NCBI GenBank assembly: GCA_910589395.1
Contig: CAJUTL010000007.1
Span: 51,814 to 99,670 of the forward strand
Reading direction: 5' to 3'
Length of the DNA: 47,857 bases
Source of the DNA: an uncultured Oscillospiraceae bacterium
Lineage (GTDB): Bacteria > Bacillota_A > Clostridia > Oscillospirales > Acutalibacteraceae
Below are positions 7,272 to 14,956 of the stretch, piece by piece. The translations under genes were made by a program, and so were the position numbers. The first letter of the stretch is position 1. The number at the start of each line of letters is the position of its first letter. The notes under the pieces are model-generated. The model had not been told where the DNA came from. It saw only the letters and a list, made by a program, of their open reading frames with translations, and searched no databases.

Positions 7272-8541
7272 ACAGGTTTTTGCGATGGATAAAGCGCGTT
7301 TTGAAAGCGTCAAAGCCGAACCACCTGCCTTTCCGTTTTTGTTCCAAAACCAGGGCCGAAAGCCCCACAAGGGCCAGGGCTATGGCGGTATAAAGCAGTC
7401 TGTTGGTCAAAAGCTCTCCAAAATTCTGTTGAAAAGTGGAGGCCCCCATAATGTTATTGTGCCGGGGCATCAGAAGAAAATCTCCATAGCCGCCGCTCAT
7501 TTGCCGTATGCCCCGGTTCAGGTCCAGAAACCAGAGGGCCAAAATCGCGGCAAGGCCCAAGGGCGTATCGGTAAGCTCTGTAATAACAAGGCCCAAGGAG
7601 CAGGAAAACAGCACGGTGGGCAGGATCCACCCCAGGGTGTATTTGCAGTAGGCCAGCGGGTCAATGGAAAGCCCGCTGTACAGCAGGGCGCTGCGAACGG
7701 TATCGATCCCCATTAGCAGGAGCACCGGGGCCATGGAGAGCAGCACCGCGGCGCCGTACCGGGTCAGGGTAAGCCTCAGGGAGGAGACCCGCCGGGTAAA
7801 GATCAGTTCCCGCATACGGGCCCGGCGGTCCCGCAGCCCCTCCGAAACCATAAGAAAGGCCGGAAGAAAAGCGCAGAAAATCGTCATGTAGTCGGAAAAC
7901 AGCCTGGCGTGGGCCCCAGTATAGCGGTCGATCTCCCGTGCCTCCTCATATTCCCGCAGGGCCTCCTCATAGGTCTTTCCCCGGTAGGCGAAGGCGGAAA
8001 GGCGATCCTCCCGATAGTCGCTTCCCCCGCCCAGCAGATCGTCCGCCTGGTTCATCAGCTCCCGAAACCGGGCATAGGAAAGCCCCTCTGCGGGAGTAAG
8101 GCCGTGGTTGGACTCCTGCTGCTGGGCGCTCAAGGTGCCGTCCTCGTTCATGGTGACGGTCATGCCGCCCTGGGCGTCGGGGTCGTTTTCCATGGCCAGA
8201 ACAGTTTCCTGATCCGTGCCGGAAAGCTGGGAAAGCAGCTCCGCCATTTTGCCCTGATCCTCCTCGCCCAGCCGAACGTTGCGAAGAAAGCCCCAGGGGT
8301 AGGTCACATAACGGTTGGAGGCAAATTCTGAAAGCAGGCTGTTCAGCGCCCCCGGCATCACAAGGGCCGGGTCGTCGGTGTGAACAAGGCCGTATTCTGT
8401 AAGTCCCGGCTGGGGCTCTGTGAGCTTTTTGTCCTCGTCCAAATACCCGCCAAGCTGGCTCTGGTAGAAGATCAGCAGGGTGAGAAACAGCAGCAGAAAG
8501 GGAATGGAACGGGCTCCCTTTTTCAGCTCCTTCCAAAACAT
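7261..8541 (-). CDS. ABC-2-type permease with large extracytoplasmic loop
   Basis: A 426-aa membrane protein. One N-terminal helix (SIPFLLLFLTLLIFYQ), then about 180 hydrophilic residues likely outside the cell, then five or more helices from about residue 225 (MTIFCAFLPAFLMV, LLSMAPVLLLMGI, LGWILPTVLFSCSLGLVIT, LAAILALWFL, LLYTAIALALVGLSALV). This is a usual layout of ABC-2 exporter permeases. It overlaps the ATPase gene upstream by 19 bp and the smaller permease downstream by 11 bp. The exported substrate is not recognisable; a resistance or self-protection role is possible. Confidence 0.8.
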   Translation of the reverse strand: MFWKELKKGARSIPFLLLFLTLLIFYQSQLGGYLDEDKKLTEPQPGLTEYGLVHTDDPALVMPGALNSLLSEFASNRYVTYPWGFLRNVRLGEEDQGKMAELLSQLSGTDQETVLAMENDPDAQGGMTVTMNEDGTLSAQQQESNHGLTPAEGLSYARFRELMNQADDLLGGGSDYREDRLSAFAYRGKTYEEALREYEEAREIDRYTGAHARLFSDYMTIFCAFLPAFLMVSEGLRDRRARMRELIFTRRVSSLRLTLTRYGAAVLLSMAPVLLLMGIDTVRSALLYSGLSIDPLAYCKYTLGWILPTVLFSCSLGLVITELTDTPLGLAAILALWFLDLNRGIRQMSGGYGDFLLMPRHNNIMGASTFQQNFGELLTNRLLYTAIALALVGLSALVLEQKRKGRWFGFDAFKTRFIHRKNLCEE

Positions 8542-9272
8542 GCCGAGCCCTCCTTTCCGCTGTGGATACAGGCAAGATACGCCCGCTCCATATTGGGTTC
8601 TCCGGTGGTTTCCAAAAGCTCGCTGACCGTGCCGGTATAGCGGAGCCTGCCGCCGTCCAGAATGGCCAGGTTTTCACAGGCCTCCTCAATATCGCTAACG
8701 ATATGGGTGGAGAGCAGCACCGTTTTTTCCCGGGCAAGCTCCTGAAACAGCTGCCGGAACCGCACCCGCTCCTCCGGGTCCAGCCCGGCGGTGGGCTCGT
8801 CGGCAATGATGATCTGGGGGTCGTGGAGCAGTGCCTGGGCAATTCCCAGGCGGCGCTTCATACCGCCGGAAAGGGCTTTGATCTTTTTCCCGGCCTGCTC
8901 TGTCAGGTTCACCTGCTCCAAAAGCAGCTTGATCCGCCTGTGCCGCAGGGATTTTTCCATACCGGAAAGCACCCCCAGATAATCCAGGGCCTCAAAGACG
9001 GACATGGAAGGGTACAGGGAAAATTCCTGGGGCAAATAGCCTGTGATTTCCCGGATCTTTCCGGCCTGAGAAACAGGGATCCCGTTTACGGTGATCTCCC
9101 CGCTTTTGGGGGTAAGCAGCGTGCAAAGGGTTTTCATCAAAGTGGTTTTCCCCGCCCCGTTTCTCCCCAGCAGACCGAACATACCCTGGGGAATCGTAAA
9201 GCTCACGTCACAGAGCGCTTCCTTTTTTCCATAGCTCTGGTATAAATGGGAGATCACAATTTCCCGATCCAT
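8523..9272 (-). CDS. ABC transporter ATP-binding protein
   Basis: A 249-aa nucleotide-binding subunit with Walker A GRNGAGKTT, Q-loop YLPQEFSLYP, signature LSGGMKRRLG, Walker B IIIADEPTAGLD and switch His in LLSTHIVSD. It energises the two permeases encoded just downstream. The frame is open to 9326, but the ATG at 9272 follows AAGGAAG, and homology begins there (DREIVISHLYQSYGK). The AAGGAAG lies in the 3' arm of a terminator-like hairpin, so expression may be attenuated. Confidence 0.92.
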   Translation of the reverse strand: MDREIVISHLYQSYGKKEALCDVSFTIPQGMFGLLGRNGAGKTTLMKTLCTLLTPKSGEITVNGIPVSQAGKIREITGYLPQEFSLYPSMSVFEALDYLGVLSGMEKSLRHRRIKLLLEQVNLTEQAGKKIKALSGGMKRRLGIAQALLHDPQIIIADEPTAGLDPEERVRFRQLFQELAREKTVLLSTHIVSDIEEACENLAILDGGRLRYTGTVSELLETTGEPNMERAYLACIHSGKEGSACFGRS

Positions 9273-9323
9273 AAAAAAACACTTCCTTTTTCTGAGGTTT
9301 TCCCCAGAATACAGGAAGTGTTT
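9273..9323 (-). promoter_or_regulatory. Terminator-like hairpin immediately before the ABC operon start codon
   Basis: On the minus strand AAACACTTCCT (313-323 of the 9 kb block) pairs with AGGAAGTGTTT (9277-9287), with an inner TTCTG/CAGAA stem. The 3' arm runs straight into a T-run and then the ATG at 9272, and also carries the only ribosome site. The element could stop transcription or hide the ribosome site: a candidate attenuator. Confidence 0.5.
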
Positions 9324-9495
9324 CACATTTTTTTCAACCCGGATACAGAATCTAAGCCGCCGGGTGCGGGAGAAGTGTAAAAAGGGATTTCAGGTTTTGT
9401 GCGGCAGACAGGAAAAGTTCAGTTTGACAACATAGATAGATACAGTTTTATGCATAATTTTTGATAAAAATTATTAAAATTTTATGATATTTTTA

Positions 9496-9524
9496 TTGAC
9501 TTTATATCTAACTTAAGATATACT
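9496..9524 (+). promoter_or_regulatory. Promoter of the peptidase/triplicated-gene island
   Basis: TTGACT (9496-9501), 17-bp spacer, TATACT (9519-9524), about 47 bp before the ATG at 9571. The direct repeat ACTTAA-GATAT-ACTTAA overlaps the -10, a possible regulator site. The surrounding 9420-9560 is very AT-rich compared with neighbouring DNA. Confidence 0.75.
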
Positions 9525-9540
9525 TAAAAAAGGGAACTAA

Positions 9541-9569
9541 ATTTTAAGTTTATAAAAAAGAGTTGTCAT
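9541..9569 (-). promoter_or_regulatory. Candidate divergent promoter for the ABC operon
   Basis: On the minus strand ATGACA (9564-9569), 17-bp spacer, TAAAAT (9541-9546), each five of six consensus bases. It would give a leader of about 260 nt ending in the attenuator-like hairpin. It sits just upstream of the plus-strand ATG, so the two promoters would interfere. Confidence 0.4.
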
Positions 9570-9570
9570 C

Positions 9571-9738
9571 ATGTTTGCAAAAAGAGTAAAGTCAATATGC
9601 AGCGCAGTCCTTATTCTGTCTGTTTTCCTTCTTTCTTTTTCTATGCCGGCCGGCGCGGCGGAAGAAACCAAATTTTCTGCTTTTGGAATGGTCGGATACA
9701 GAACAGATTGTCAGCGCGTCACGTGCCAGGAGCGCTGA
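9571..9738 (+). pseudogene. Signal-peptide part of the frameshifted cysteine-peptidase gene
   Basis: ATG at 9571 opens 55 codons: MFAKRVKSIC, a hydrophobic core (AVLILSVFLLSFS) and a cleavage-like AGAAEE. This is a typical Sec signal peptide. It runs out of frame at 9738, while the mature peptidase-like sequence continues in the next frame from about 9683. The two frames overlap where sequence is T-rich (AAATTTTCTGCTTTTGG), so a one-base change there would fuse them. It is best read as the start of the following gene. Confidence 0.65.
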
Positions 9739-10597
9739 AAGCAAAATCGTATATCCGGGCGTATTAGAGTACTATATTGATAATGGCGGATCTACTCTTT
9801 TGACCGAACAAGGGCAAACGGTGCTTCGGAAGGATCTGGCCAACACCTTTGAGGAAAGAAGAAGCCCGGAACATATCAACGAGGAAGTAAAAACCGCGCT
9901 GAAAGAAAGCTTGTCAGACGGAAAAAGGAGAATCGGAGCGATCAATACCCAGGGCGGCTATATGGACGACCCCTGCGCGTACGCAAAGAATGTATACGGC
10001 GGTACCTTTTGGGGCGTAAACTGGAAAAATACCTGGGAAAGCTATGCCCATTTCGCGATTATGACCGACTTTGCCAAAAACGAGCCGAACTGTTGCCCTG
10101 CTGCTATTACCAACCTGATCAAAATGTACGGAGAAAAATATAATAAAACTACAATTAGAAATGCCACAGATAAAAGTGTTTACAGCAAGGTGATGGCGGC
10201 AAACGATGGGTATTATAATCCAACCGGGGTGATAGAAGAAACAGCTGGGGGTACAGGATTTTTTTGGGCTGGAAGATTTATTAAAGATTCTTTTAAACAA
10301 TATGGGATAAATACGGTTGATACATTTGATGCAGGCCAACTAAATTATCAAAAAACAATCACTTTATTTGATTCTCCTAACAAATTGATGTTGATCAGTA
10401 TACCATACAGCGAAACAAAACATCCATATGGAAGCCATGCCGTTATTGGATATGCCTACAACCGTGTCTGTAACAGTGCCGGAATTTACCGTGCCTTTAT
10501 CAAAATTTCTGATGGCAGAAACGTAAATAGAAAGGGAAGATATGTTGAGATAGATTCCGTTGCTTTCGGCGGCAAATTTTGGGAAATCACATTTTAA
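9683..10597 (+). CDS. Secreted papain-like/C39-like cysteine peptidase body (5' frameshifted)
   Basis: About 300 aa in frame from a TTG at 9683. NCCPAAITNLIKMYG (C137/C138) looks like the nucleophile helix of papain-fold C39-type peptidases, and GSHAVIGYAYN (H252) the histidine strand; SDGRN may supply the third polar residue. A hydrophilic N-terminal ~100 residues could be a propeptide. Without the signal peptide of the preceding frame (9571-9738) it would have no export signal, so the real gene is probably 9571-10597 with one frameshift, by mutation or sequencing error. The second half is clearly AT-rich, suggesting transfer. Three related membrane-anchored genes follow on the same strand. 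Peptidase activity is inferred from motifs only. Confidence 0.65.
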   Translation: MEWSDTEQIVSASRARSAESKIVYPGVLEYYIDNGGSTLLTEQGQTVLRKDLANTFEERRSPEHINEEVKTALKESLSDGKRRIGAINTQGGYMDDPCAYAKNVYGGTFWGVNWKNTWESYAHFAIMTDFAKNEPNCCPAAITNLIKMYGEKYNKTTIRNATDKSVYSKVMAANDGYYNPTGVIEETAGGTGFFWAGRFIKDSFKQYGINTVDTFDAGQLNYQKTITLFDSPNKLMLISIPYSETKHPYGSHAVIGYAYNRVCNSAGIYRAFIKISDGRNVNRKGRYVEIDSVAFGGKFWEITF

Positions 10598-10612
10598 ACA
10601 GAGGCGATCACT

Positions 10613-11062
10613 GTGAAAAAGAAGCTCCTAATCATATCCCTTTTCGCTATTTTAGGCATCCTGCTGGCTTTCGGAGCTTACCGGATCGACATTCTGATAA
10701 ACGGAGAAAGGCTTCCCATTAGCAATGAGATTCCACAAATGATAGAAGTTTTTCCACCAATAGGAAGCGAGAAATCCCATACAGTTCTGAAAATAGAAAG
10801 CGATGAAGAAGAGATTCGGGAGATTGTATCGTTGTTTCGCGAAATCAGATATAAAACCTGTGAGCAAAGCGGCCATGAAACAGATTCGTACGCGTTGTAT
10901 TTCCGCTATGCTCACTATGGAATATCGCTCAGGCTGTTTCCTGACGCAGTAGCGATCTGGGGAGACGAGAATCTTCTTTATACCGTAACAGACGCAGAGC
11001 TTTTGCAAAGAAAAGCAGAACAGCTGGATCAGCTTGTTTGGCCTGCGGACGTGGAGGGATAG
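10613..11062 (+). CDS. Membrane-anchored protein, tandem paralogue 1 of 3
   Basis: 149 aa, GTG start 15 bp after the peptidase gene. A single N-terminal hydrophobic helix (LLIISLFAILGILLAFGAY, no lipobox) is followed by a ~120-residue domain likely outside the membrane. It shares YRIDILxNGERLPISNEIP and a YAHY...FPD...IWGD...LY core with the next gene. The acidic EEEIREIVSLFREIRY helix is also shared. I do not recognise the family. Position after a secreted peptidase, in three diverging copies, suggests an inhibitor, immunity or substrate-handling role, which is inference. Confidence 0.75.
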   Translation: MKKKLLIISLFAILGILLAFGAYRIDILINGERLPISNEIPQMIEVFPPIGSEKSHTVLKIESDEEEIREIVSLFREIRYKTCEQSGHETDSYALYFRYAHYGISLRLFPDAVAIWGDENLLYTVTDAELLQRKAEQLDQLVWPADVEG

Positions 11063-11070
11063 AAAGCACA

Positions 11071-11517
11071 ATGAAAAAGCGAATCCTGATAATCGGGCTT
11101 TTACTTATTACGTGCGCGCTGCTTGTTTTCGGAGCCTATCGGATCGATATTTTGCTAAACGGGGAAAGGCTTCCGATCAGCAATGAAATTCCAAAAAAGG
11201 TGGAATTCTCAAGATCGGACATAGAAAATCACGAGTACGCCATTTTGGAAATAGAAAATAATGAAGAAAAAATCCGGGAAATCATATCATTTCTGAAAAA
11301 CATCAGATATGAGAATTGTGAACCCAGCGGACGCGACAGCGATCAGATCTATTCCATAAAGCTTCACTATGCGCACTATTTCGCTTCCCTTGTGGTGTTT
11401 CCTGATGGTATCAAGATATGGGGAGACGCAGACAACACGATACTTTACTATGCGAAAGACCCCGAAAAGCTGCAGGAAGAAGCCGTGCGGCTGGATCGGC
11501 TGATTCTCGGGGAATAA
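11071..11517 (+). CDS. Membrane-anchored protein, tandem paralogue 2 of 3
   Basis: 148 aa from the ATG at 11071 (GGAGGG upstream; the frame is open from 11038 but overlaps the previous gene). N-terminal helix ILIIGLLLITCALLVFGAY, then the shared NGERLPISNEIP segment, an EEKIREIISFLKNIRY helix and YAHY...FPDGIKIWGD...ILYYAKD. It is very close to paralogue 1, which points to a recent duplication. Family not recognised. Confidence 0.75.
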   Translation: MKKRILIIGLLLITCALLVFGAYRIDILLNGERLPISNEIPKKVEFSRSDIENHEYAILEIENNEEKIREIISFLKNIRYENCEPSGRDSDQIYSIKLHYAHYFASLVVFPDGIKIWGDADNTILYYAKDPEKLQEEAVRLDRLILGE

Positions 11518-11550
11518 GTCTGCTTTGCGGTTACCGGAGGTGTACACGCC

Positions 11551-12027
11551 ATGAAAAAACGATTCCTGATAAGCTGTGCTGTCCTTCTCGCGGGGGTTCT
11601 TCTCGTTGCCGCGCTTTTTGTGGGTGACAGGCTCCTGAATGGTGACAAGCTTGAGCTGAGAAGGGAGCTCCCCGTAGCAGTGAACTTCAGCTTTATGGAG
11701 TCTCAGGGAGATCTGCACGAATTCACGCTGGAGGAGGACCGGGAGATGATCGGGGAATTTATTTCCTACCTGAGGGAATTCCGGTACGACGACTATTTTG
11801 AAATGCCCTTTATTCTGGGCTGGTCAGGCGACAACTTCGGCCTGACCTACAGTGACGGCGAGTATTGGCATATTGCGCTGGTGGCCGAAAAGGGATTTCA
11901 GATACAGCGGGGAAGCGGAAAGGATATCCTGTACTACGCTAAGGACGACGAGGAATTCCGCTCCAAAAGCGAGTATTTTCTTGAGAAATTTTCCGAGGGC
12001 GAAAAGCGGGAGAATCAGGAAAACTGA
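11551..12027 (+). CDS. Membrane-anchored protein, tandem paralogue 3 of 3
   Basis: 158 aa, ATG after CCGGAGGTG. The most diverged copy: N-terminal helix CAVLLAGVLLVAALFVGDR, then NGDKLELRRELP (aligning with NGERLPISNEIP), REMIGEFISYLREFRY, and ILYYAKDDEEF, which matches the ILYYAKDPEKL of paralogue 2. Its base composition is closer to the host genes than that of copies 1 and 2. Last gene before a terminator at 12091. Function unknown. Confidence 0.75.
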   Translation: MKKRFLISCAVLLAGVLLVAALFVGDRLLNGDKLELRRELPVAVNFSFMESQGDLHEFTLEEDREMIGEFISYLREFRYDDYFEMPFILGWSGDNFGLTYSDGEYWHIALVAEKGFQIQRGSGKDILYYAKDDEEFRSKSEYFLEKFSEGEKRENQEN

Positions 12028-12090
12028 AATGCTTTCCCGGAGGTGAAAAACGAAAAACCACGGCTTCAAAGTGGAAATAAAACGAAAAAC

Positions 12091-12141
12091 CCGGGGACAC
12101 CGGCCGCGTATAAACGGCAAACGGTGTTCCCGGATTTTTTA
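12091..12141 (+). terminator. Terminator of the peptidase/triplicated-gene operon
   Basis: CCGGGGACACCG (12091-12102) pairs with CGGTGTTCCCGG (12122-12133, one G-U pair), followed by ATTTTTT. A classical intrinsic terminator about 65 bp after paralogue 3. Confidence 0.85.
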
Positions 12142-12177
12142 AGAGGGACTTTTTCTGGAAAATGGTATTGCCTGCCG

Positions 12178-13380
12178 CTAAAAATTAAAAGAAAATTCCC
12201 GGTGGTTTTGAAAGCCGTCCTCATAGATGCTGGTCAGATACTGTGCGGTAAAGCCGCCCTCTGTTTGCAGGGCCTGGTACAGGGTATCGTCCCACAGGTC
12301 TTGTGTTACATGGCCGCTAAAGTAGGCGGTGTTGATATCGGCGAAAAAGCGGCCCAGCTCCGGGTCTGCTTTTCCGTTTTCATCGGCGGTAAGCTGGGCG
12401 CAGTGCTGCCAGTGGTAATCGTAGGCGTAGTCTGAAAAGGGGGATTCTACAGGGATCGCGCGGTAATGGGCTGTTTTTCCTTCCAGGGAAAGCTCCCCGT
12501 ATTGCAGGGGCCACATCAAAAGGGAAGAGGTGGCGATATCCCAAAGCCCCGCTTGGCTTTTGACCGTATGCTGAATGTGCATGTGGCCGCTGAGGTTGCA
12601 GAGCACGCCGTATTTCTCATACAGCTCCAGCAGCTTGGAGCCGTTGTGGATCGCATAGCCGAAATCGAAAAGATCGCTGTGAGCGATTAGGTTTTGGTGG
12701 CTTATCGCCACCACCCGGCTTCCCTGTCTTGCCGCCAGGATCAGCTGTTCCTCCGCCCACCGAAGGGTTTCCTCTTTTACGGCGCCGCCGCACCCCGGTG
12801 AATTTACATCTATCATCAGCGCGCGAAGCTGGGGCGTGATCTGAAACACATAGCTCAGAGAAGTTTCGTCCCGGCTGAGAGCGTCTTCAAAGCCGAAAGC
12901 GCTGTAGAGCTCCGAGAACTCCGCTGCGGTCACGCTGTCTACCAGGGTGTAGTGATCTCCCTGAAAGCTGGCGGCGTTTCGATTTTCCAGGTCGTGATTT
13001 CCTGGAATGGCCAGCACCGGGATCCCCGCCTCTTTGATTTTGGAAAGTTTTTCGATCAGCGCCTCATGGCTCTTTCGGGCGCCGTTAAAGGTCAGATCCC
13101 CGGAAAGGAGCAGGGCGTCCGGCGGGGTGGAGATCACCTGCTCCACAAAGGCGTCAGTGATCTCCTCGCAATGCTCCATTGCTTTGCCGTCCCCGTTTTC
13201 CAGAACTAAACGAAAGTATTCCCCATGGTCGGTAAGCTCTGGGGAAAGATAGTGGAGGTCTGTTGCCGTGACCAGCCTGGCAGTAACCGGAGGCAGAGGC
13301 TTTTTCCAAAACAGCAGAACGCAGACCCCCGCCGCTATGAGCAGCAGGAGACCCCCGAAAATACATAGCTTTTTCTTCAT
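12178..13380 (-). CDS. Membrane-anchored calcineurin-like metallophosphoesterase
   Basis: 400 aa. An N-terminal anchor (LCIFGGLLLLIAAGVCVLLFW) is followed by a metallophosphoesterase domain: DLHYLS (~43), GDLTFNG, GNHDLENR, SHQNLI and GHMHIQH supply the usual two-metal ligands. The catalytic domain should face outward. The last ~100 residues are an extra C-terminal region. ATG preceded by GAGGAG. It is a single gene between the island terminator and the rnf operon; the substrate (phosphodiester, nucleotide or phospholipid) is not predictable. Confidence 0.88.
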   Translation of the reverse strand: MKKKLCIFGGLLLLIAAGVCVLLFWKKPLPPVTARLVTATDLHYLSPELTDHGEYFRLVLENGDGKAMEHCEEITDAFVEQVISTPPDALLLSGDLTFNGARKSHEALIEKLSKIKEAGIPVLAIPGNHDLENRNAASFQGDHYTLVDSVTAAEFSELYSAFGFEDALSRDETSLSYVFQITPQLRALMIDVNSPGCGGAVKEETLRWAEEQLILAARQGSRVVAISHQNLIAHSDLFDFGYAIHNGSKLLELYEKYGVLCNLSGHMHIQHTVKSQAGLWDIATSSLLMWPLQYGELSLEGKTAHYRAIPVESPFSDYAYDYHWQHCAQLTADENGKADPELGRFFADINTAYFSGHVTQDLWDDTLYQALQTEGGFTAQYLTSIYEDGFQNHREFSFNF

Positions 13381-13441
13381 TTAAGAATCTCCTCACAAGC
13401 CTGCGTTGATATGGCGCAGTTTTTTCTTTTAGATACAATAT

Positions 13442-13475
13442 GAGCCCGGTTCCTCACCAAAGGCAGTTCGGGCTC
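13442..13475 (-). terminator. Weak hairpin at the end of the rnf operon
   Basis: GAGCCCG (13442-13448) and CGGGCTC (13469-13475) can pair just past the rnfB stop. No real T-run follows on the minus strand, so termination may be partial and the phosphoesterase gene may be reached by readthrough. Confidence 0.35.
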
Positions 13476-13483
13476 CGCATGCT

Positions 13484-14275
13484 TCAGATTTCCAGCATGG
13501 TGATGACGTTCCGGGGGCAGGCTTCGGCGCACTTGCCGCAGCCGGTGCATTTTTGGGGATCTACCCGGGCCAGGTTGTCCTGTACGGTAATGGCCCCGTC
13601 CTCGCAGGTTTTTTCGCATTTTTTGCAGCCGATGCAGCCGATTTTACACACCTGCATGGTATCCCTGCCCTTGTCGCAGTTGGAGCAGCGCACCACCGCC
13701 TGCCGCTTCAGGGGGACAAATTTGATCAGACCCTTTGGGCAGGCCTCCACGCATTTGGAACAGCCCCTGCATTTTTGGGGGTCGATCCTTGCCACGCCGT
13801 TGCACACGCTGACCGCGCCGTATTCGCAGGCCCGCACACAGTCTCCCATGCCCATGCAGCCGTACCGGCAGCTGGAGATCCCCCCGGCCAGGAAGGTGGA
13901 AGCGGAGCAGCTTTCAATGCCGTCATAGATCATTTTATCGGTGGTGTTGTCATAGCTGCCCATGCAGTGCACCAGGGCGGTTTTATATTCCACGGAAACA
14001 TCGCCAGAGCCTAAAAGCTCCGCACATTTTTGGGCTGTTTCCTCCCCGCCGGGCGAGCAGAGGCCGGGTTTTGCCTCTCCCTTGCTCATGGCGGTGGCAT
14101 AACCGGAGCAGCCGGAAAAGCCGCAGGCGCCGCAGTTGGCTCCCGGTAATATTTCTTCCAGAGCCTCGGCGGTTTCATCCTTCGGTACCGCCAGAAGAAT
14201 GGAGGCCACCGCCAGAACGACCCCGGCCAGCAGGCCGATGATCCCCACGATCAAAATGGGAGTGATAAAATTCAT
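13484..14275 (-). CDS. rnfB: Rnf complex subunit B (electron-transport iron-sulfur protein)
   Basis: 263 aa. An N-terminal membrane helix (PILIVGIIGLLAGVVLAVASILLA) is followed by the RnfB Fe-S domain (GANCGACGFSGC) and several ferredoxin-type motifs (CMGMGDCVRAC, CRGCSKCVEACP, CIGCKKCEKTC, CTGCGKCAEACP). It should pass electrons between ferredoxin and the membrane subunits. The ATG at 14275 follows AAAGGAG; the frame is open to 14320 without a site. Last gene of rnfCDGEAB, the usual clostridial order, 63 bp after rnfA. Confidence 0.95.
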   Translation of the reverse strand: MNFITPILIVGIIGLLAGVVLAVASILLAVPKDETAEALEEILPGANCGACGFSGCSGYATAMSKGEAKPGLCSPGGEETAQKCAELLGSGDVSVEYKTALVHCMGSYDNTTDKMIYDGIESCSASTFLAGGISSCRYGCMGMGDCVRACEYGAVSVCNGVARIDPQKCRGCSKCVEACPKGLIKFVPLKRQAVVRCSNCDKGRDTMQVCKIGCIGCKKCEKTCEDGAITVQDNLARVDPQKCTGCGKCAEACPRNVITMLEI

Positions 14276-14338
14276 AGTTGTTTCTCCTTTTCTGAAAGGA
14301 AGTTGCCGGTCAGAACACAAGGGCCGATCGCCGGAAAG

Positions 14339-14956
14339 CTACAGCAGCCGATCGACCACGCCGCCGAATCCAAGGAAGGAAACGGCCACCAGAGAGGCCG
14401 CTACCAGGGTAATGGGCAGGCCCCGGAAGGTCTCCGGAATATCACACTCTTCCAGACGCTCCCGCACTCCGGCAAACAGCACCATCGCCACCAGGAAGCC
14501 CACGCCGGAGCCGAAGGCGTTTACCAAAGACTGCAAATAGCCGAAGGAGGGATCCGCCGCGCCCTTTTCCAGAACCAGCATGGTCACGCCCAGCACGGCG
14601 CAGTTGGTGGTGATCAGCGGAAGATAAATGCCCAGGGAATTGTAAAGCGGCGGCATGAATTTCCGCAGCACGGTTTCCAGCAGCTGCACCAGGGCGGCGA
14701 TCACCAGAATAAATACCACGGTCTGTAAATAGCCCAGATCTCCCGGCACCAGAAGGTACGTGTAAAGCGGCCAGGTGACGGCGGTGGCGATCACCATGAC
14801 CACCGTGACAGCGCAGCTCATGCCAAGGGCGGTGTCAAGCTTTTTGGAAACGCCCAAAAACGGGCAGATGCCCAAAAATTTATTGAGCACATAATTTTCG
14901 GTGAGAATGGCGGCCAGGAAAATAGCCACCAGGGTTTTGATGGTTTGTCCGTCCAT
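14339..14956 (-). CDS. rnfA: Rnf complex membrane subunit A
   Basis: 205-aa integral membrane protein with six helices. ENYVLNKFLGICPFLGVSKK near the N-terminus and the repeated TTNCAVLGV segment are typical of RnfA/NqrE, including conserved cysteines thought to hold an intramembrane Fe-S cluster. Its start overlaps the rnfE stop by 1 bp. Confidence 0.95.
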   Translation of the reverse strand: MDGQTIKTLVAIFLAAILTENYVLNKFLGICPFLGVSKKLDTALGMSCAVTVVMVIATAVTWPLYTYLLVPGDLGYLQTVVFILVIAALVQLLETVLRKFMPPLYNSLGIYLPLITTNCAVLGVTMLVLEKGAADPSFGYLQSLVNAFGSGVGFLVAMVLFAGVRERLEECDIPETFRGLPITLVAASLVAVSFLGFGGVVDRLL

